Below are positions 28,759 to 38,060 of a stretch of 64,000 bases of DNA, piece by piece. The translations under genes and the position numbers were made by a program. A model generated the notes under the pieces. It ran no database searches. It worked only from the letters and a program-made list of their open reading frames with translations, and was not told the DNA's origin. How positions within the stretch are numbered: position 1 is the first letter of the stretch; each line of letters opens with the position of its first letter. Source of the stretch: Polynucleobacter kasalickyi (lineage in GTDB: Bacteria > Pseudomonadota > Gammaproteobacteria > Burkholderiales > Burkholderiaceae). The stretch is from positions 1 through 64,000 of the forward strand of contig NZ_FWXJ01000010.1 in NCBI RefSeq assembly GCF_900176405.1. The letters run 5' to 3'.

Positions 28759-29632
28759 AATGGTCTGCCAATAACGCTAAGAATAAGATAGAAAGATAAA
28801 TAATGGAGTATTTAAATGTCTTTTTAGCGAGTTGATCGGAGTAATGATAATAAAGCTGTAAGGAATACCATAAAAAGATGCCTCCAAGAATCAGTGCACT
28901 CGTTAAATATAAATAACCACTCATTTGGTAAACAAAGGGCAAGATAGAAGCCGCCAAAAGGATGAGGGTATAAAGAATAATATGCAGTAAGGTGAACCTT
29001 TCACCATGAGTATTTGGCAACATTGGTAAGCCAGACTTCTCATAGTCTTCTCTTCTATAAAGTGCCAAAGCCCAAAAGTGTGGTGGTGTCCATGCAAAGA
29101 TAATCAACACGAGTAACCAAGCTTCTGGTGATAAGTCATTCGCAACAGCCGCCCAACCCAAGGCAGGTGGCATTGCACCTGATAGGCCGCCGATCACGAT
29201 ATTTTGAGGTGTCGCTGGTTTCAGTATCCAGGTATAAATAACTGCATATCCCACAAAGGTCACAAAAGTTAACCACATCGTCAGGGGATTGGCGAAATAC
29301 CATAAACACACCATCCCTAAGGCACCAAGGATTGCAGAGAAAATTAATATTTGCGATACGGTGACATCGCCAGTTGCTGAAGGACGCCATGAAGTTCTCT
29401 TCATCTTGGCATCGACCTTTTGCTCAATCAAACAATTCACACTAAATGCCGCACTAGCAAGGAGCCAGATACCAATTGAGCCGCCGATTAAAGGTTTTAA
29501 TGGCACCATGCCAGGCACTGCTAAAAACATCCCAATGATGGCGCAAAACACCGCTAATTGGGTAACTCTAGGCTTGGTCAACAGATAGTATTGACGCCAT
29601 TTAGGGATTGAAGGGGATTTTAAATTACTCAT
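28751..29632 (-). CDS. cyoE: protoheme IX farnesyltransferase (heme O synthase)
   Basis: UbiA-family prenyltransferase that adds the farnesyl tail to heme b. Multiple transmembrane helices surround the two Asp-rich loops, the first being [15 protein letters not shown]. The [12 protein letters not shown] segment is typical of heme O synthases. 293 residues. It overlaps both ctaA (upstream) and SCO (downstream) by eight bases, fitting a translationally coupled heme a pathway. Confidence 0.96.
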   Translation of the reverse strand: MSNLKSPSIPKWRQYYLLTKPRVTQLAVFCAIIGMFLAVPGMVPLKPLIGGSIGIWLLASAAFSVNCLIEQKVDAKMKRTSWRPSATGDVTVSQILIFSAILGALGMVCLWYFANPLTMWLTFVTFVGYAVIYTWILKPATPQNIVIGGLSGAMPPALGWAAVANDLSPEAWLLVLIIFAWTPPHFWALALYRREDYEKSGLPMLPNTHGERFTLLHIILYTLILLAASILPFVYQMSGYLYLTSALILGGIFLWYSLQLYYHYSDQLAKKTFKYSIIYLSILFLALLADHYV

Positions 29633-30740
29633 TAATAATGGTTGGTTTTGGTAGTGCTAACAATAGTAACTTGGTTGTCGCAACGATTAAAAGGGCTGCC
29701 CCACCTGTATGTATTAATGCTGCAATTAACGGCCATTGCAGCACGACATTTGATAGACCAGTGGCAAATTGTAATACGGCAACACTAGCTAATACTTTTA
29801 ACCACTTATTTAATGCTAAATGCCAATCCGAAGTGCCAGATTGACTTAATTTTCGGTAGTGGAAATAAAAGAATGTAATCGATATAAATACAATCCCAGC
29901 AAAGACTCTGTGTAACCAATGAATTGCAATTAAAGCCTCTATTGGCAAATACTCTCCTGACACGGTCTTACCGAGTTCCCGCCAAAATGTAAAGCCGTTT
30001 TGAAAATCCATTGCTGGCACAAGGCTGCCATTACAGGTAGGAAAGTCTTGGCAAGCTAAGACAGCATAATTTGTACTGACCCATGCGCCTAAAAAAATTT
30101 GCAGGCAACAAACGAGCATTAAACCCAAGGCATAAAGTGCAGAATAATGAGGGTCTTTTTTTTCCTGCGCTTGATGAGGATTCGTCATGTGATTTAAAAC
30201 CACTAGAGCTCCCAACAGTAAAAGTGCCAATAAAAGATGGGTTGTAACAATTAATGGTTGCAGTTTTAAAGTGACAGTAAAGGCACCAAAAGCACCTTGT
30301 AAGCAGACTAAAAAAAACAAACCGATTGATAAACTTGTGACAAATTGCCCTAATTTCTGCCGATTAATCCAAGTAATGATTGCTATGCTTAATATTAGAA
30401 ATCCAACACCACTAGCAAAGTAGCGATGTAGCATTTCAATCCAAGCTTTACTTTGTGTCACTGGGCCAAATGGCATTTGTGACTGTGCAAGAGAAATTTG
30501 TTCTGAGGCAAGTAGAGGGTTTGAATGACCATAACATCCTGGCCAATCAGGACATCCCAAACCAGAATCAGTTAATCGGGTAAATGCCCCAAATAGAATT
30601 AAATCAAAAGTAATAAAGATCGTGATCGAACTTAACCGATACAAACCAAGCGAACTCCCTTTATAGGCATTGATAGCAAATGGGATGGACCCTAAAAAAA
30701 GAGCGATTATCGCTAGTTGAATGACCAACATCATCGACAT
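29625..30740 (-). CDS. ctaA: heme A synthase (COX15/CtaA)
   Basis: Oxidises heme O to heme A in the inner membrane. Eight transmembrane helices with ligand histidines, for example in [20 protein letters not shown] and [10 protein letters not shown], and the CPDWPGCYG and CQDFPTCNG loops between helices. I start at the ATG 30740, two bases after the preceding gene, giving 371 residues that open with helix 1; an ATG at 30773 would overlap that gene by 31 bases. It couples with cyoE. Confidence 0.95.
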   Translation of the reverse strand: MSMMLVIQLAIIALFLGSIPFAINAYKGSSLGLYRLSSITIFITFDLILFGAFTRLTDSGLGCPDWPGCYGHSNPLLASEQISLAQSQMPFGPVTQSKAWIEMLHRYFASGVGFLILSIAIITWINRQKLGQFVTSLSIGLFFLVCLQGAFGAFTVTLKLQPLIVTTHLLLALLLLGALVVLNHMTNPHQAQEKKDPHYSALYALGLMLVCCLQIFLGAWVSTNYAVLACQDFPTCNGSLVPAMDFQNGFTFWRELGKTVSGEYLPIEALIAIHWLHRVFAGIVFISITFFYFHYRKLSQSGTSDWHLALNKWLKVLASVAVLQFATGLSNVVLQWPLIAALIHTGGAALLIVATTKLLLLALPKPTIINE

Positions 30741-30742
30741 AA

Positions 30743-31399
30743 TTATGCGCCAGTCTTTCCTGTGGGATTCCACTTCAGAAGTTTCTCAATATCTTTACGC
30801 ATTTTATTAAAGACAGGTCCCTCTTCACTCACTGGATATTGCATCATCCGAGCACCATTTGGATCTAACAACTGGATTGCCTTCGGGTTTTGATGGCTAT
30901 TTAGCCAAGTATCTAATTGCTCTCTTTCAGCACCTGACTTTGGCATATGAATAATTTTTACGCCGGCAATTTCGGGGTCATATGCTTTCAAAATATTTTC
31001 ACTCACTTCAGCCTCATCACTGACTAACCAAAGTACTTGTAAGCGTAATTTTTCTTTTCCCATCGCGGCTCGTACTTGGCGCATCAGGAATAATTGTTTA
31101 AGGCAATTTGCTTCATCAATTTCACAATTTTGTGCCGGTCTTGCCATCAGCAAAGTCCACTTACCCTGCACAATTGGTAATAAAAACTCCGTTGGCGCTG
31201 GTTCAACCGGAAAAACTAATTCTCCATAGTTTGTTTTTCCGCCGGTGGGCTTAATCAAATAAAAAGTAATGTAAGAAGCTATCACTGGAGCGGCACAAAC
31301 CATTAATAGCAAAAACATTTGCCAACGCCCTTTTTTGGAGTGCACTTTTGGATTTGAATTTATCTTTGAAGCTGGAATGAGTGGAGTATCTTGATTCAT
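30743..31399 (-). CDS. oxidase-locus membrane protein, thioredoxin-like
   Basis: Conserved at cytochrome oxidase loci of Burkholderiales but without a firm function. A basic N-terminal cytoplasmic tail is followed by one transmembrane helix (about 28-49) and a periplasmic domain with a thioredoxin-like pattern: a strand WTLLMARP, then CEIDEANCLKQLF, and a late LLDPNGARMMQYP strand recalling SCO proteins. It keeps two cysteines spaced C-x7-C, not CxxxC. A role in copper or redox assembly of the oxidase is an inference from position and fold. Confidence 0.75.
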   Translation of the reverse strand: MNQDTPLIPASKINSNPKVHSKKGRWQMFLLLMVCAAPVIASYITFYLIKPTGGKTNYGELVFPVEPAPTEFLLPIVQGKWTLLMARPAQNCEIDEANCLKQLFLMRQVRAAMGKEKLRLQVLWLVSDEAEVSENILKAYDPEIAGVKIIHMPKSGAEREQLDTWLNSHQNPKAIQLLDPNGARMMQYPVSEEGPVFNKMRKDIEKLLKWNPTGKTGA

Positions 31400-31426
31400 A
31401 GATTCAGAATTGTTAACAATTCACTA

Positions 31427-32203
31427 TTATCCCAATCTTTTCGATTGCTTGCGTAATCCTGTAATTAGCCAAAAGAAAAAGGTCATTATGGATAATGCAA
31501 ACCACTGGATTGCATATGCTGTATGTTTTGACGCACCAGAGTCCATCTTAGACCAATTTCGATCTAGGCCATCATTACCTTCACTATCCTGACGGACGAT
31601 GAAAGGTTGGTATGGAAGATTAATTTTTTGAGAGAAATTGGCTATCGAGAAATTTTGTAATAGCCTTCTTCCATCACTTGCTTTCGCATCTACCTCTTGT
31701 CCAAAATTATAGGTTTTCCCAGCATCAGCAAATGCAACGCCTTGAATTTGGACTTTCGTATTGATATCATTTACTGTAGGAACCACATCCCTTTGCGAGA
31801 AATTTCTTGGTGCCCAACCTCTGTTAACCCAAATAATAAAGTCTTGCTCTTTTACCTTGATTTTCATTGGCATCAATAGATTAAAGCCTGTAGTTATTCC
31901 CGTGATGGGATCCCGTCCTTGTGGATGAGGACGGTTATCCAGCCAAACTCCTTCAGCACTCAACCAATAACCATCAATGATGATTTGATGATAAATGGCG
32001 TCAGTTAATTCCCACTTTTTATCTGATGCCGATAATGGGTTTTGTTTTTCTTTTTTTGCAATATTGCTAGCTAAATTTTCTTTGTACTCAGCTCTATGTA
32101 ACTGCCAATTACCAAGCCCTATACCTAACAATACCAATAGCACCATTGCTACAAATGCTGTTTTGCGTTGGCCAATGTCTTGGCGAATGGAGTATTGGAT
32201 CAT
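31427..32203 (-). CDS. SURF1-family cytochrome oxidase assembly protein
   Basis: Inner-membrane factor for heme a insertion in oxidase subunit I. Two transmembrane helices flank a periplasmic domain: the first about 14-32 with the signature LGNWQLHRAEYK, the last about 228-246. The central GYW, DNRPHPQGRDPITG and WVNRGWAPR motifs are diagnostic. 258 residues. It is divergent from the DUF2909 gene by 27 bases and leads the operon to SCO. Confidence 0.94.
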   Translation of the reverse strand: MIQYSIRQDIGQRKTAFVAMVLLVLLGIGLGNWQLHRAEYKENLASNIAKKEKQNPLSASDKKWELTDAIYHQIIIDGYWLSAEGVWLDNRPHPQGRDPITGITTGFNLLMPMKIKVKEQDFIIWVNRGWAPRNFSQRDVVPTVNDINTKVQIQGVAFADAGKTYNFGQEVDAKASDGRRLLQNFSIANFSQKINLPYQPFIVRQDSEGNDGLDRNWSKMDSGASKHTAYAIQWFALSIMTFFFWLITGLRKQSKRLG

Positions 32204-32230
32204 TTTTATTTTTCAAGCGATAATTGATAT

Positions 32231-32440
32231 ATGAGAATACTAATCCCAATTATCTTTATTTGTATCTTATTGAGTCTTGGCTCTGCTTTATTTTTTATGA
32301 TGCGAGATAAAGGATCTAGCTCCAATATGGTCAGATCCTTATTTCTAAGAATCGGTTTATCCATTTTTCTATTCGCTACTGTTTGGTTCTCCCACTACAT
32401 GGGATGGATTCAGAGTACTGGAATCAGAGTCGGCAGCTAA
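32231..32440 (+). CDS. twin transmembrane protein (DUF2909)
   Basis: Sixty-nine residues with two transmembrane helices (about 3-23 and 39-60) joined by a short MRDKGSSSNMVRSLFLRIG loop, the pattern of the DUF2909 family. In Burkholderiales it sits between SURF1 and oxidase subunit III on the opposite strand, exactly as here. Function is unproven; co-location suggests an oxidase assembly role. It shares the bidirectional hairpin at 32453-32476 as terminator. Confidence 0.85.
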   Translation: MRILIPIIFICILLSLGSALFFMMRDKGSSSNMVRSLFLRIGLSIFLFATVWFSHYMGWIQSTGIRVGS

Positions 32441-32447
32441 GTTGACG

Positions 32448-32476
32448 AAAAAAAACCGCTGTAAGAACAGCGGTTT
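32448..32476 (-). terminator. terminator after coxC, bidirectional
   Basis: AAACCGCTGT (32453-32462) pairs with ACAGCGGTTT (32467-32476), loop AAGA. On the minus strand it is followed by eight T, ending the oxidase transcript; on the plus strand the T run is shorter but could end the DUF2909 message. Confidence 0.88.
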
Positions 32477-32489
32477 GATTTCAATTGTG

Positions 32490-33350
32490 TTACATCCAAT
32501 AGACTAATAAGTACAAGCCAAGCCAAACTACGTCAACAAAGTGCCAATACCAAGCAGCGCCTTCGAAGCCGAAATGATTATCGGCGGTAAAGTGGCCTTT
32601 AATTAAGCGACGTAAAATAACTGCCAACATAATAGCGCCCAGGGTTACATGGAAGCCATGGAAGCCCGTTAGCATGAAGAATGTTGAACCATAAATACCA
32701 GAGGTTAACTTTAAATTCAGCTCATGATAAGCATGAACATATTCGAAAACTTGCAAACATACAAAGATAAAACCAAGGCCAACAGTTAAAGCTAAACCTT
32801 GAATTGCTTGCTTACGATGATTTGCTCTTAAGGCGTGGTGTGCCCATGTAACTGTCAAACCAGATGTCAGCAAGATTGCTGTATTGATTGACGGAATTGG
32901 CCAAGGGCCCATTGTTTCAAATGTATCAACTAATCCACCAGGACCAGCATTTGGCCAAACGGCTGAGAAATTAGGCCAAAGTAAGTGGCTATCGATATCA
33001 CCCAACCAAGGCATGGCAATATTTCTAGCATAAAACAGGGATGAGAAAAATGCGCCAAAAAACATGATTTCTGAAAAGATAAACCAGCTCATGGACCAAC
33101 GATATGAAATATCTACGTTCACACTGTTTAAACCACCCTCAGATTCAGCAATTGCATCACCAAACCATTGATACAAAACAAACAGTACCCAAAGAATTCC
33201 TAATCCAGTAAGGTAAGCACCCCATTGACTGCCGTTGACCCACTGAGACATTCCATAGCCAAAGGCTAATAAACCAAGGCTAGCCCTGATTGGGTGTCTT
33301 GAGGGCTCAGGCACATAATAATATGGGGCTTGAGTAGGTGTTGACGACAT
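32490..33350 (-). CDS. ctaE: cytochrome c oxidase subunit III
   Basis: Seven-helix integral subunit of the aa3-type oxidase. Landmarks include FSEIMFFGAFFSSLFYAR, WAHHALR, FYVHAYHE-like FEYVHAYHEL and the LTGFHGFHVTLGAIML histidine-rich helix, ending AAWYWHFVDVVWLGLYLLVY. 286 residues is complete. It is the last gene of the ctaC-ctaD-ctaG-DUF2970-ctaE series and is followed by a strong terminator. Confidence 0.97.
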   Translation of the reverse strand: MSSTPTQAPYYYVPEPSRHPIRASLGLLAFGYGMSQWVNGSQWGAYLTGLGILWVLFVLYQWFGDAIAESEGGLNSVNVDISYRWSMSWFIFSEIMFFGAFFSSLFYARNIAMPWLGDIDSHLLWPNFSAVWPNAGPGGLVDTFETMGPWPIPSINTAILLTSGLTVTWAHHALRANHRKQAIQGLALTVGLGFIFVCLQVFEYVHAYHELNLKLTSGIYGSTFFMLTGFHGFHVTLGAIMLAVILRRLIKGHFTADNHFGFEGAAWYWHFVDVVWLGLYLLVYWM

Positions 33351-33380
33351 AATGTGCTCCTAAAAACGAATATTGATAAG

Positions 33381-33584
33381 CTATTTTAATAAAACTAATT
33401 TAACAATTAACAATAGGGTTCCCATGAAAATGAGTACGCCTATGACTGCTGCAATTATTACATGAACAAACGATAGTGAGGCCATATCTTGCTTTTGACC
33501 ATCACCTTTTCTAACACCTAAAAACGCCCATAATACCGCGACAATCGACTGTAAAAATGCGGAGCGGGGTTGGTTATCAGGCAT
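33381..33584 (-). CDS. DUF2970 small membrane protein
   Basis: Sixty-seven residues with one clear C-terminal transmembrane helix (about 43-65) and the conserved FLQSIVAVLWAFLGVRKG segment of DUF2970. It is always found between ctaG and subunit III in Burkholderiales; a structural or assembly role in the oxidase is likely but unproven. Ten bases separate it from ctaG. Confidence 0.85.
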   Translation of the reverse strand: MPDNQPRSAFLQSIVAVLWAFLGVRKGDGQKQDMASLSFVHVIIAAVIGVLIFMGTLLLIVKLVLLK

Positions 33585-33593
33585 TAATTTTCT

Positions 33594-34184
33594 TTAAATT
33601 CTCGATGGTTTAACTTCATTTCGACTCACGGGTGTTGCCCCTTGAATCTCAAAAAACGTGTAAGACAAAGTAATCGTTTTTACATCCTTTGGTAAATCTT
33701 TATCAATTACAAACATTACCGGCATTTGCCTTGATTCTTTCGGTTGCAAAGTCTGTTGTTGAAAACAGAAACACTCTAACTTTGTAAAGTATTGTGTCGC
33801 AACTTTTGGGGCATAACTTGGTATTGCTTGTGCAACGACTACTCGATCTTGCTCATTTACAACTTCATACACAATTTGGGTGATTTCCCCGGGATGCACT
33901 TCCAAATAACGCTGCATCGGCTTAAACCGGAGAAGACCTTTTACATTCGAATCAAATTCAATGGTTACTATTCTGTCAGTCTGGATTTGGGTGTTTTCTT
34001 TGACAGATTTCGCTCCAAAGGCCCGAATGCCATACTCACTTTTACTAGTAACTACATTAATCCCTGTTAACTCACAAATTGCCCGATAAGCTGGTACTAA
34101 TGCGTAACCAAAACCAAACATCAAGACAGTTACAACAACTAACTTCATTGACATTTGACGATTTAAATTAGCTAAACGTAGCAC
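33594..34184 (-). CDS. ctaG: cytochrome c oxidase assembly protein CtaG (Cox11)
   Basis: Copper chaperone for the CuB site of subunit I. One N-terminal helix (about 13-32) anchors a periplasmic immunoglobulin-like domain, with the copper ligands in ECFCFQQQTL and the AIPSYAP and MPVMFVID motifs. 196 residues from a GTG at 34184; GAAGAG abuts this codon, so the true start could instead be the ATG ten codons further in. It lies directly after the 43-codon assembly gene. Confidence 0.93.
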   Translation of the reverse strand: MLRLANLNRQMSMKLVVVTVLMFGFGYALVPAYRAICELTGINVVTSKSEYGIRAFGAKSVKENTQIQTDRIVTIEFDSNVKGLLRFKPMQRYLEVHPGEITQIVYEVVNEQDRVVVAQAIPSYAPKVATQYFTKLECFCFQQQTLQPKESRQMPVMFVIDKDLPKDVKTITLSYTFFEIQGATPVSRNEVKPSRI

Positions 34185-34193
34185 CTCTTCGAC

Positions 34194-34325
34194 CTATCCT
34201 ACAATCATTTTTTTTATGATGACTGAGGCAAAAAAAACAACCGCAATACTTAATAAAGTTAAACCCATCCGCTTATTAGCGGATGATGTTTTAGTTACAG
34301 CAATTTTATTAGTGTCAGATTCCAT
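34194..34325 (-). CDS. cytochrome oxidase small assembly protein
   Basis: A 43-codon gene between ctaD and ctaG. The translation has a polar start (MESDTNKIAVTKT), then the conserved SANKRMGL motif and one transmembrane helix (GLTLLSIAVVFFASVII), ending KKMIVG. This matches the tiny protein annotated as cytochrome oxidase small assembly protein at this position in other Burkholderiales. It starts seven bases after ctaD ends and stops nine bases before ctaG. Confidence 0.8.
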   Translation of the reverse strand: MESDTNKIAVTKTSSANKRMGLTLLSIAVVFFASVIIKKMIVG

Positions 34326-34332
34326 ATCCGTC

Positions 34333-35934
34333 TTATTTGTTAAAAACCGGTGGAGTTTCAAACGTGTGGAATGGTGCAGGTGACGGAACAGTCCACTCTA
34401 AACCTTCAGCACCTTCCCAAGATTGGGCTTCTGCTTTTTTACCACCACGATAAGTAGGCAATGCTACAAATAAGAGGAAATACAATTGTGAGAGACCAAA
34501 ACCGAGCGCACCAATCGATGCAATCATATTGAAGTCTGCAAATTGAACCGGATAGTCAGCATAACGTCTTGGCATACCAGCTAATCCTAAAAAGTGCATA
34601 GGGAAGAAAGTAACGTTAAAGAAAATCATTGAACCCCAGAAGTGAATCTTGCCACGAGTCTCATTAACCATATAACCGGTCCACTTCGGCGCCCAGTAAT
34701 AAAAACCCGAGAACATGGCGAATAATGATCCCGCTACCAACACATAATGGAAGTGAGCTACGACATAATAAGTATCTTGAATACCAATATCAATCGGTGC
34801 CATTGCGCAGATCAATCCTGTAAAGCCACCAATGGTAAACACGAAAATAAAGCCCACTGCCCACAACATTGGTGTTTCAAAAGTCATTGCACCTTGCCAC
34901 ATTGTTGCGATCCAGTTAAAAATTTTCACGCCTGTCGGAACTGCAATCAACATCGTTGCGTACATGAAAAATAATTGGCCTGTAACTGGCATACCAGTTG
35001 CAAACATGTGGTGAGCCCAAACGATGAAAGATAAAATTGCGATGGATGCTGTTGCATAAACCATCGAGCTATAACCAAATAATCTCTTACGTGCAAAAGT
35101 AGGAATTACTTCGCTAACAATACCAAACGCAGGCAAAATCATAATATACACTTCAGGGTGTCCGAAGAACCAGAAGATATGTTGATACATGACTGGGTCA
35201 CCACCACCAGATGCTGCGAAGAAACTTGTGCCGAAATGACGATCTGTTAATACCATAGTGATCGCACCAGCTAAAACTGGCATCACAGCAATTAACAAAT
35301 AAGCTGTAATCAACCAAGTCCAACAAAACATCGGCATCTTCATGAGTGACATACCAGGTGCACGCATGTTTAATATAGTGACAACAATGTTAATTGAACC
35401 CATGATGGATGAAGCACCCATCAAATGGATTGCAAAAATCGCCATGTCCATACCAGGACCCATTTGCACAGATAAAGGTGCATACAAAGTCCAACCCGCA
35501 GCAGTTGCACCACCGGGAGCCAAGAATGAACCAAGCAACAAGGCTGCAGCTACCGGCATAATCCAGAAACTAAAATTGTTCATCCGGGCAAAAGCCATAT
35601 CGGATGCACCAATTTGTAATGGAATCATCATGTTTGCAAAACCTACGAACGCAGGCATGATGGCACCGAAAACCATCACTAGACCATGCAATGTAGTTAA
35701 CTGATTAAAAAACTCTGGGCGTAAAAACTGCAAACCAGGTTGAAATAACTCTAAACGGATCAACAAAGCCATTGTTCCGCCAGCAAACAAGTTCATCATT
35801 GCAAAAACAAGATACATCGTACCGATGTCTTTGTGGTTCGTTGCGAATAACCATCTTCTCCAGCCTGTTGGCATCGCGTGAGCATGATCATGACTATGAT
35901 CATGCATCGTATCGTGGGTAGTTACAGTACTCAT
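34333..35934 (-). CDS. ctaD: cytochrome c oxidase subunit I
   Basis: Catalytic subunit carrying heme a and the heme a3-CuB centre; twelve helices. Diagnostic ligands are in LTTLHGLVMVFG, the CuB/Tyr helix FWFFGHPEVYIMILPAFG, the HHMF pair in FIVWAHHMFATG, and VVAHFHYVLVAG with the a and a3 histidines. A His-rich N-terminal tail (HDTMHDHSHDHAHAM) is unusual-looking but lies outside the core and could bind metal. 533 residues; the gene follows ctaC by 43 bases. Confidence 0.98.
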   Translation of the reverse strand: MSTVTTHDTMHDHSHDHAHAMPTGWRRWLFATNHKDIGTMYLVFAMMNLFAGGTMALLIRLELFQPGLQFLRPEFFNQLTTLHGLVMVFGAIMPAFVGFANMMIPLQIGASDMAFARMNNFSFWIMPVAAALLLGSFLAPGGATAAGWTLYAPLSVQMGPGMDMAIFAIHLMGASSIMGSINIVVTILNMRAPGMSLMKMPMFCWTWLITAYLLIAVMPVLAGAITMVLTDRHFGTSFFAASGGGDPVMYQHIFWFFGHPEVYIMILPAFGIVSEVIPTFARKRLFGYSSMVYATASIAILSFIVWAHHMFATGMPVTGQLFFMYATMLIAVPTGVKIFNWIATMWQGAMTFETPMLWAVGFIFVFTIGGFTGLICAMAPIDIGIQDTYYVVAHFHYVLVAGSLFAMFSGFYYWAPKWTGYMVNETRGKIHFWGSMIFFNVTFFPMHFLGLAGMPRRYADYPVQFADFNMIASIGALGFGLSQLYFLLFVALPTYRGGKKAEAQSWEGAEGLEWTVPSPAPFHTFETPPVFNK

Positions 35935-35977
35935 GAATTCTCCAAATTTAGTATATTGGTTTCAATAAATTGAATGG

Positions 35978-37144
35978 TTATTTAGCTGCTCGGGCTGCTA
36001 CAAAATCACTCGGTTGAATCACTTCACCCGTATGATTGCCCCAAGAATTTCTAGTAAATGTCATCACAGAAGCCAACTCTGTATCTGATAGGCTTGCCCA
36101 TTTAGGCATAGCATTTTTACCGTTCAACAAGATTTGGTATTGACCTTCTTTTGGACCGTTCACTACTTTTGAGCCATCTAAAGCTGGGAATGCACCACCA
36201 CCCTTACCATTTGGCTGGTGACATACTTGGCAATTTGCTGCATAAACTTTTGCACCACGTTCTTTAGCTTCTTCCAAGGTATAAGTCTTACTTGGATCAT
36301 CCGCTAATGCCGCCATTTCTTTTTTCTTACTTGAAACCCAAGCTGAATAGTCTTCATCAGATACGACTTTTACAACGATTGGCATAAACGCATGTTCTTT
36401 ACCACACAACTCTGAACACTGACCGCGGTAAGTGCCGATTTTTTCTGCTTTAAACCATGCGTCGCGGACAAAACCAGGAATCGCATCTTGCTTAACACCA
36501 AAGCCTTGGACAGTCCAGGAATGGATAACGTCGTTTGCAGTTGTAATCACACGAATCTTTTTGTTAACTGGCACAACTACTTCATTGTCAACTTCCATTA
36601 AATAGGTGTCTGACTTTTCTGCCAAGTTGTTGATTTGATCACGCGGGGTTGATAGTGTAGATAGGAAAGCGATTCCTTCGCCTTCACCCTTAATATAGTC
36701 GTAGCCCCACTTCCACTGATAACCAGTCGCTTTGATGGTGATATCAGCGTTCGTTGTATCTTTCATCGCTACTACAGTTTTAGTAGCAGGAAGAGCCATA
36801 CCAATAACGATAATTAATGGAATGATTGTCCAAATAATTTCTACCGTAGTACTTTCATGGAAATCAGCTGGCTTGCTACCTTTTGACTTTCTGTGTTTGA
36901 AAATGGAATAAAACATTGCGCCAAAAACAGCAATAAAGATTACTGCACAAATAATCATCATGAACCAATGTAACCAATGGATTTCTTCCATAATTTTGGT
37001 CACAGGAGCTGCGAAATTTAACTGTCTAACGGCTGGACCACCTGGCATATCGTTATAAGCTAACGCAGCAAAGGATGCTGATAAACCGCCAATAGAAGCA
37101 ATAACCCCAGTAACGAGGCGTGTTGTAGTAGTGTTCAAGTTCAT
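35978..37144 (-). CDS. ctaC: cytochrome c oxidase subunit II with fused cytochrome c domain
   Basis: Electron entry subunit. A signal-like start is followed by two helices (about 55-77 and 98-118). The cupredoxin domain with the CuA site includes HSWTVQGFGVKQDAIPG and CSELCGKEHAFM. A C-terminal class I cytochrome c domain, with heme motif CQVCH and a later Met in NAMPKWASL, makes it caa3-like. I start at 37144, where AGGAAG lies five bases upstream; an in-frame start 14 codons earlier lacks such a site. 388 residues; it leads the oxidase operon. Confidence 0.96.
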   Translation of the reverse strand: MNLNTTTTRLVTGVIASIGGLSASFAALAYNDMPGGPAVRQLNFAAPVTKIMEEIHWLHWFMMIICAVIFIAVFGAMFYSIFKHRKSKGSKPADFHESTTVEIIWTIIPLIIVIGMALPATKTVVAMKDTTNADITIKATGYQWKWGYDYIKGEGEGIAFLSTLSTPRDQINNLAEKSDTYLMEVDNEVVVPVNKKIRVITTANDVIHSWTVQGFGVKQDAIPGFVRDAWFKAEKIGTYRGQCSELCGKEHAFMPIVVKVVSDEDYSAWVSSKKKEMAALADDPSKTYTLEEAKERGAKVYAANCQVCHQPNGKGGGAFPALDGSKVVNGPKEGQYQILLNGKNAMPKWASLSDTELASVMTFTRNSWGNHTGEVIQPSDFVAARAAK

Positions 37145-37286
37145 TTTCTTCCTAAGCAATTGAAGATTTTTATAATTTAGAATCATATTATATTATTTAT
37201 TTTTGATATCCCGCTGACATGGTAGTTTTTAATTACTTCTTTCTTCACTTCAAGAATTAATTATGTTCAAAACACCTTGGTTAAAA

Positions 37287-38060
37287 CTACTTTTTCTTTA
37301 CCAAGATTGAATTTGCGTCAATTTTAACAATATGTTCTTTTTTCTTTACAACTTTCCAAGCATGTCCATAAACAATTTCTAAAGTTAAACTCCATTTACC
37401 ATCGGAGTTTCTTAACTTAGTAATTTTTTCGACGATATCTTTATTTTCATGAACCTCATTCATTCCCTGAAAGAGATTTAAAGCTTTCAACTCTTTAAAC
37501 AAAATTTCGATATTTTCATATTCCAATTTTAAATATTCCATCGTCATCACCGGATCTGAATAACCGCAATGTACTAATAAGTCACCAAAATCGTGCATAT
37601 CAACGATATCTGGCTTACTCAAAAAGATTTCTTGGAATTCCTTAGCTGTATCTGGGCCTAAATAAGTCAGCATCAGCAAACCATCATCGGCATTGAGCTC
37701 GTTCCAAGCTTTTATTTGTGACTCGGTCATCTCATGCTTTGGAATAGCGAGGTTACTCGACCAAATTAAATCATATTTTGATAAGTGGCTATTTTTAGGA
37801 GCTTTCTTTGCGAAGAAGGCTTTTAATTGAAGAATGGACTCAATGAGGCTTTTGCGAATCTTAAAATTCGCTGCAAAAGATGCTTTGGGATAAATTGCCT
37901 TTAATTCTTTGACAGCATTTGTAGCGATTTTATTTTCGAGAAATATCCGTTTAGGTTCAATCTTGATAAATGCCAGATTCTGAGCCATCCGTTGTGATAG
38001 CTCGGTTTTTACCCACAATAAAAATGGGTTATCAATGATCTTATTTTGAACTACGCCCAT
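37287..38060 (-). CDS. BioC-like methyltransferase homologue lacking the SAM motif
   Basis: Similar along its length to malonyl-ACP methyltransferase-type proteins: ELSQRMAQNLAFIKIEP near the start, then LLMLTYLGPDTAKEF, and the strong VDMHDFGDLLVHCGYSDPVM block. Where BioC has the glycine-rich SAM motif (LDLGCGTG), this protein reads IFLENKIATNA, with no glycines, so SAM binding is doubtful. 257 residues, slightly short at the N-terminus. Its ATG touches the divergent ComF-like ATG (CATATG). It may be a degenerate enzyme or a non-catalytic relative; the true role is unknown. Confidence 0.7.
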   Translation of the reverse strand: MGVVQNKIIDNPFLLWVKTELSQRMAQNLAFIKIEPKRIFLENKIATNAVKELKAIYPKASFAANFKIRKSLIESILQLKAFFAKKAPKNSHLSKYDLIWSSNLAIPKHEMTESQIKAWNELNADDGLLMLTYLGPDTAKEFQEIFLSKPDIVDMHDFGDLLVHCGYSDPVMTMEYLKLEYENIEILFKELKALNLFQGMNEVHENKDIVEKITKLRNSDGKWSLTLEIVYGHAWKVVKKKEHIVKIDANSILVKKK

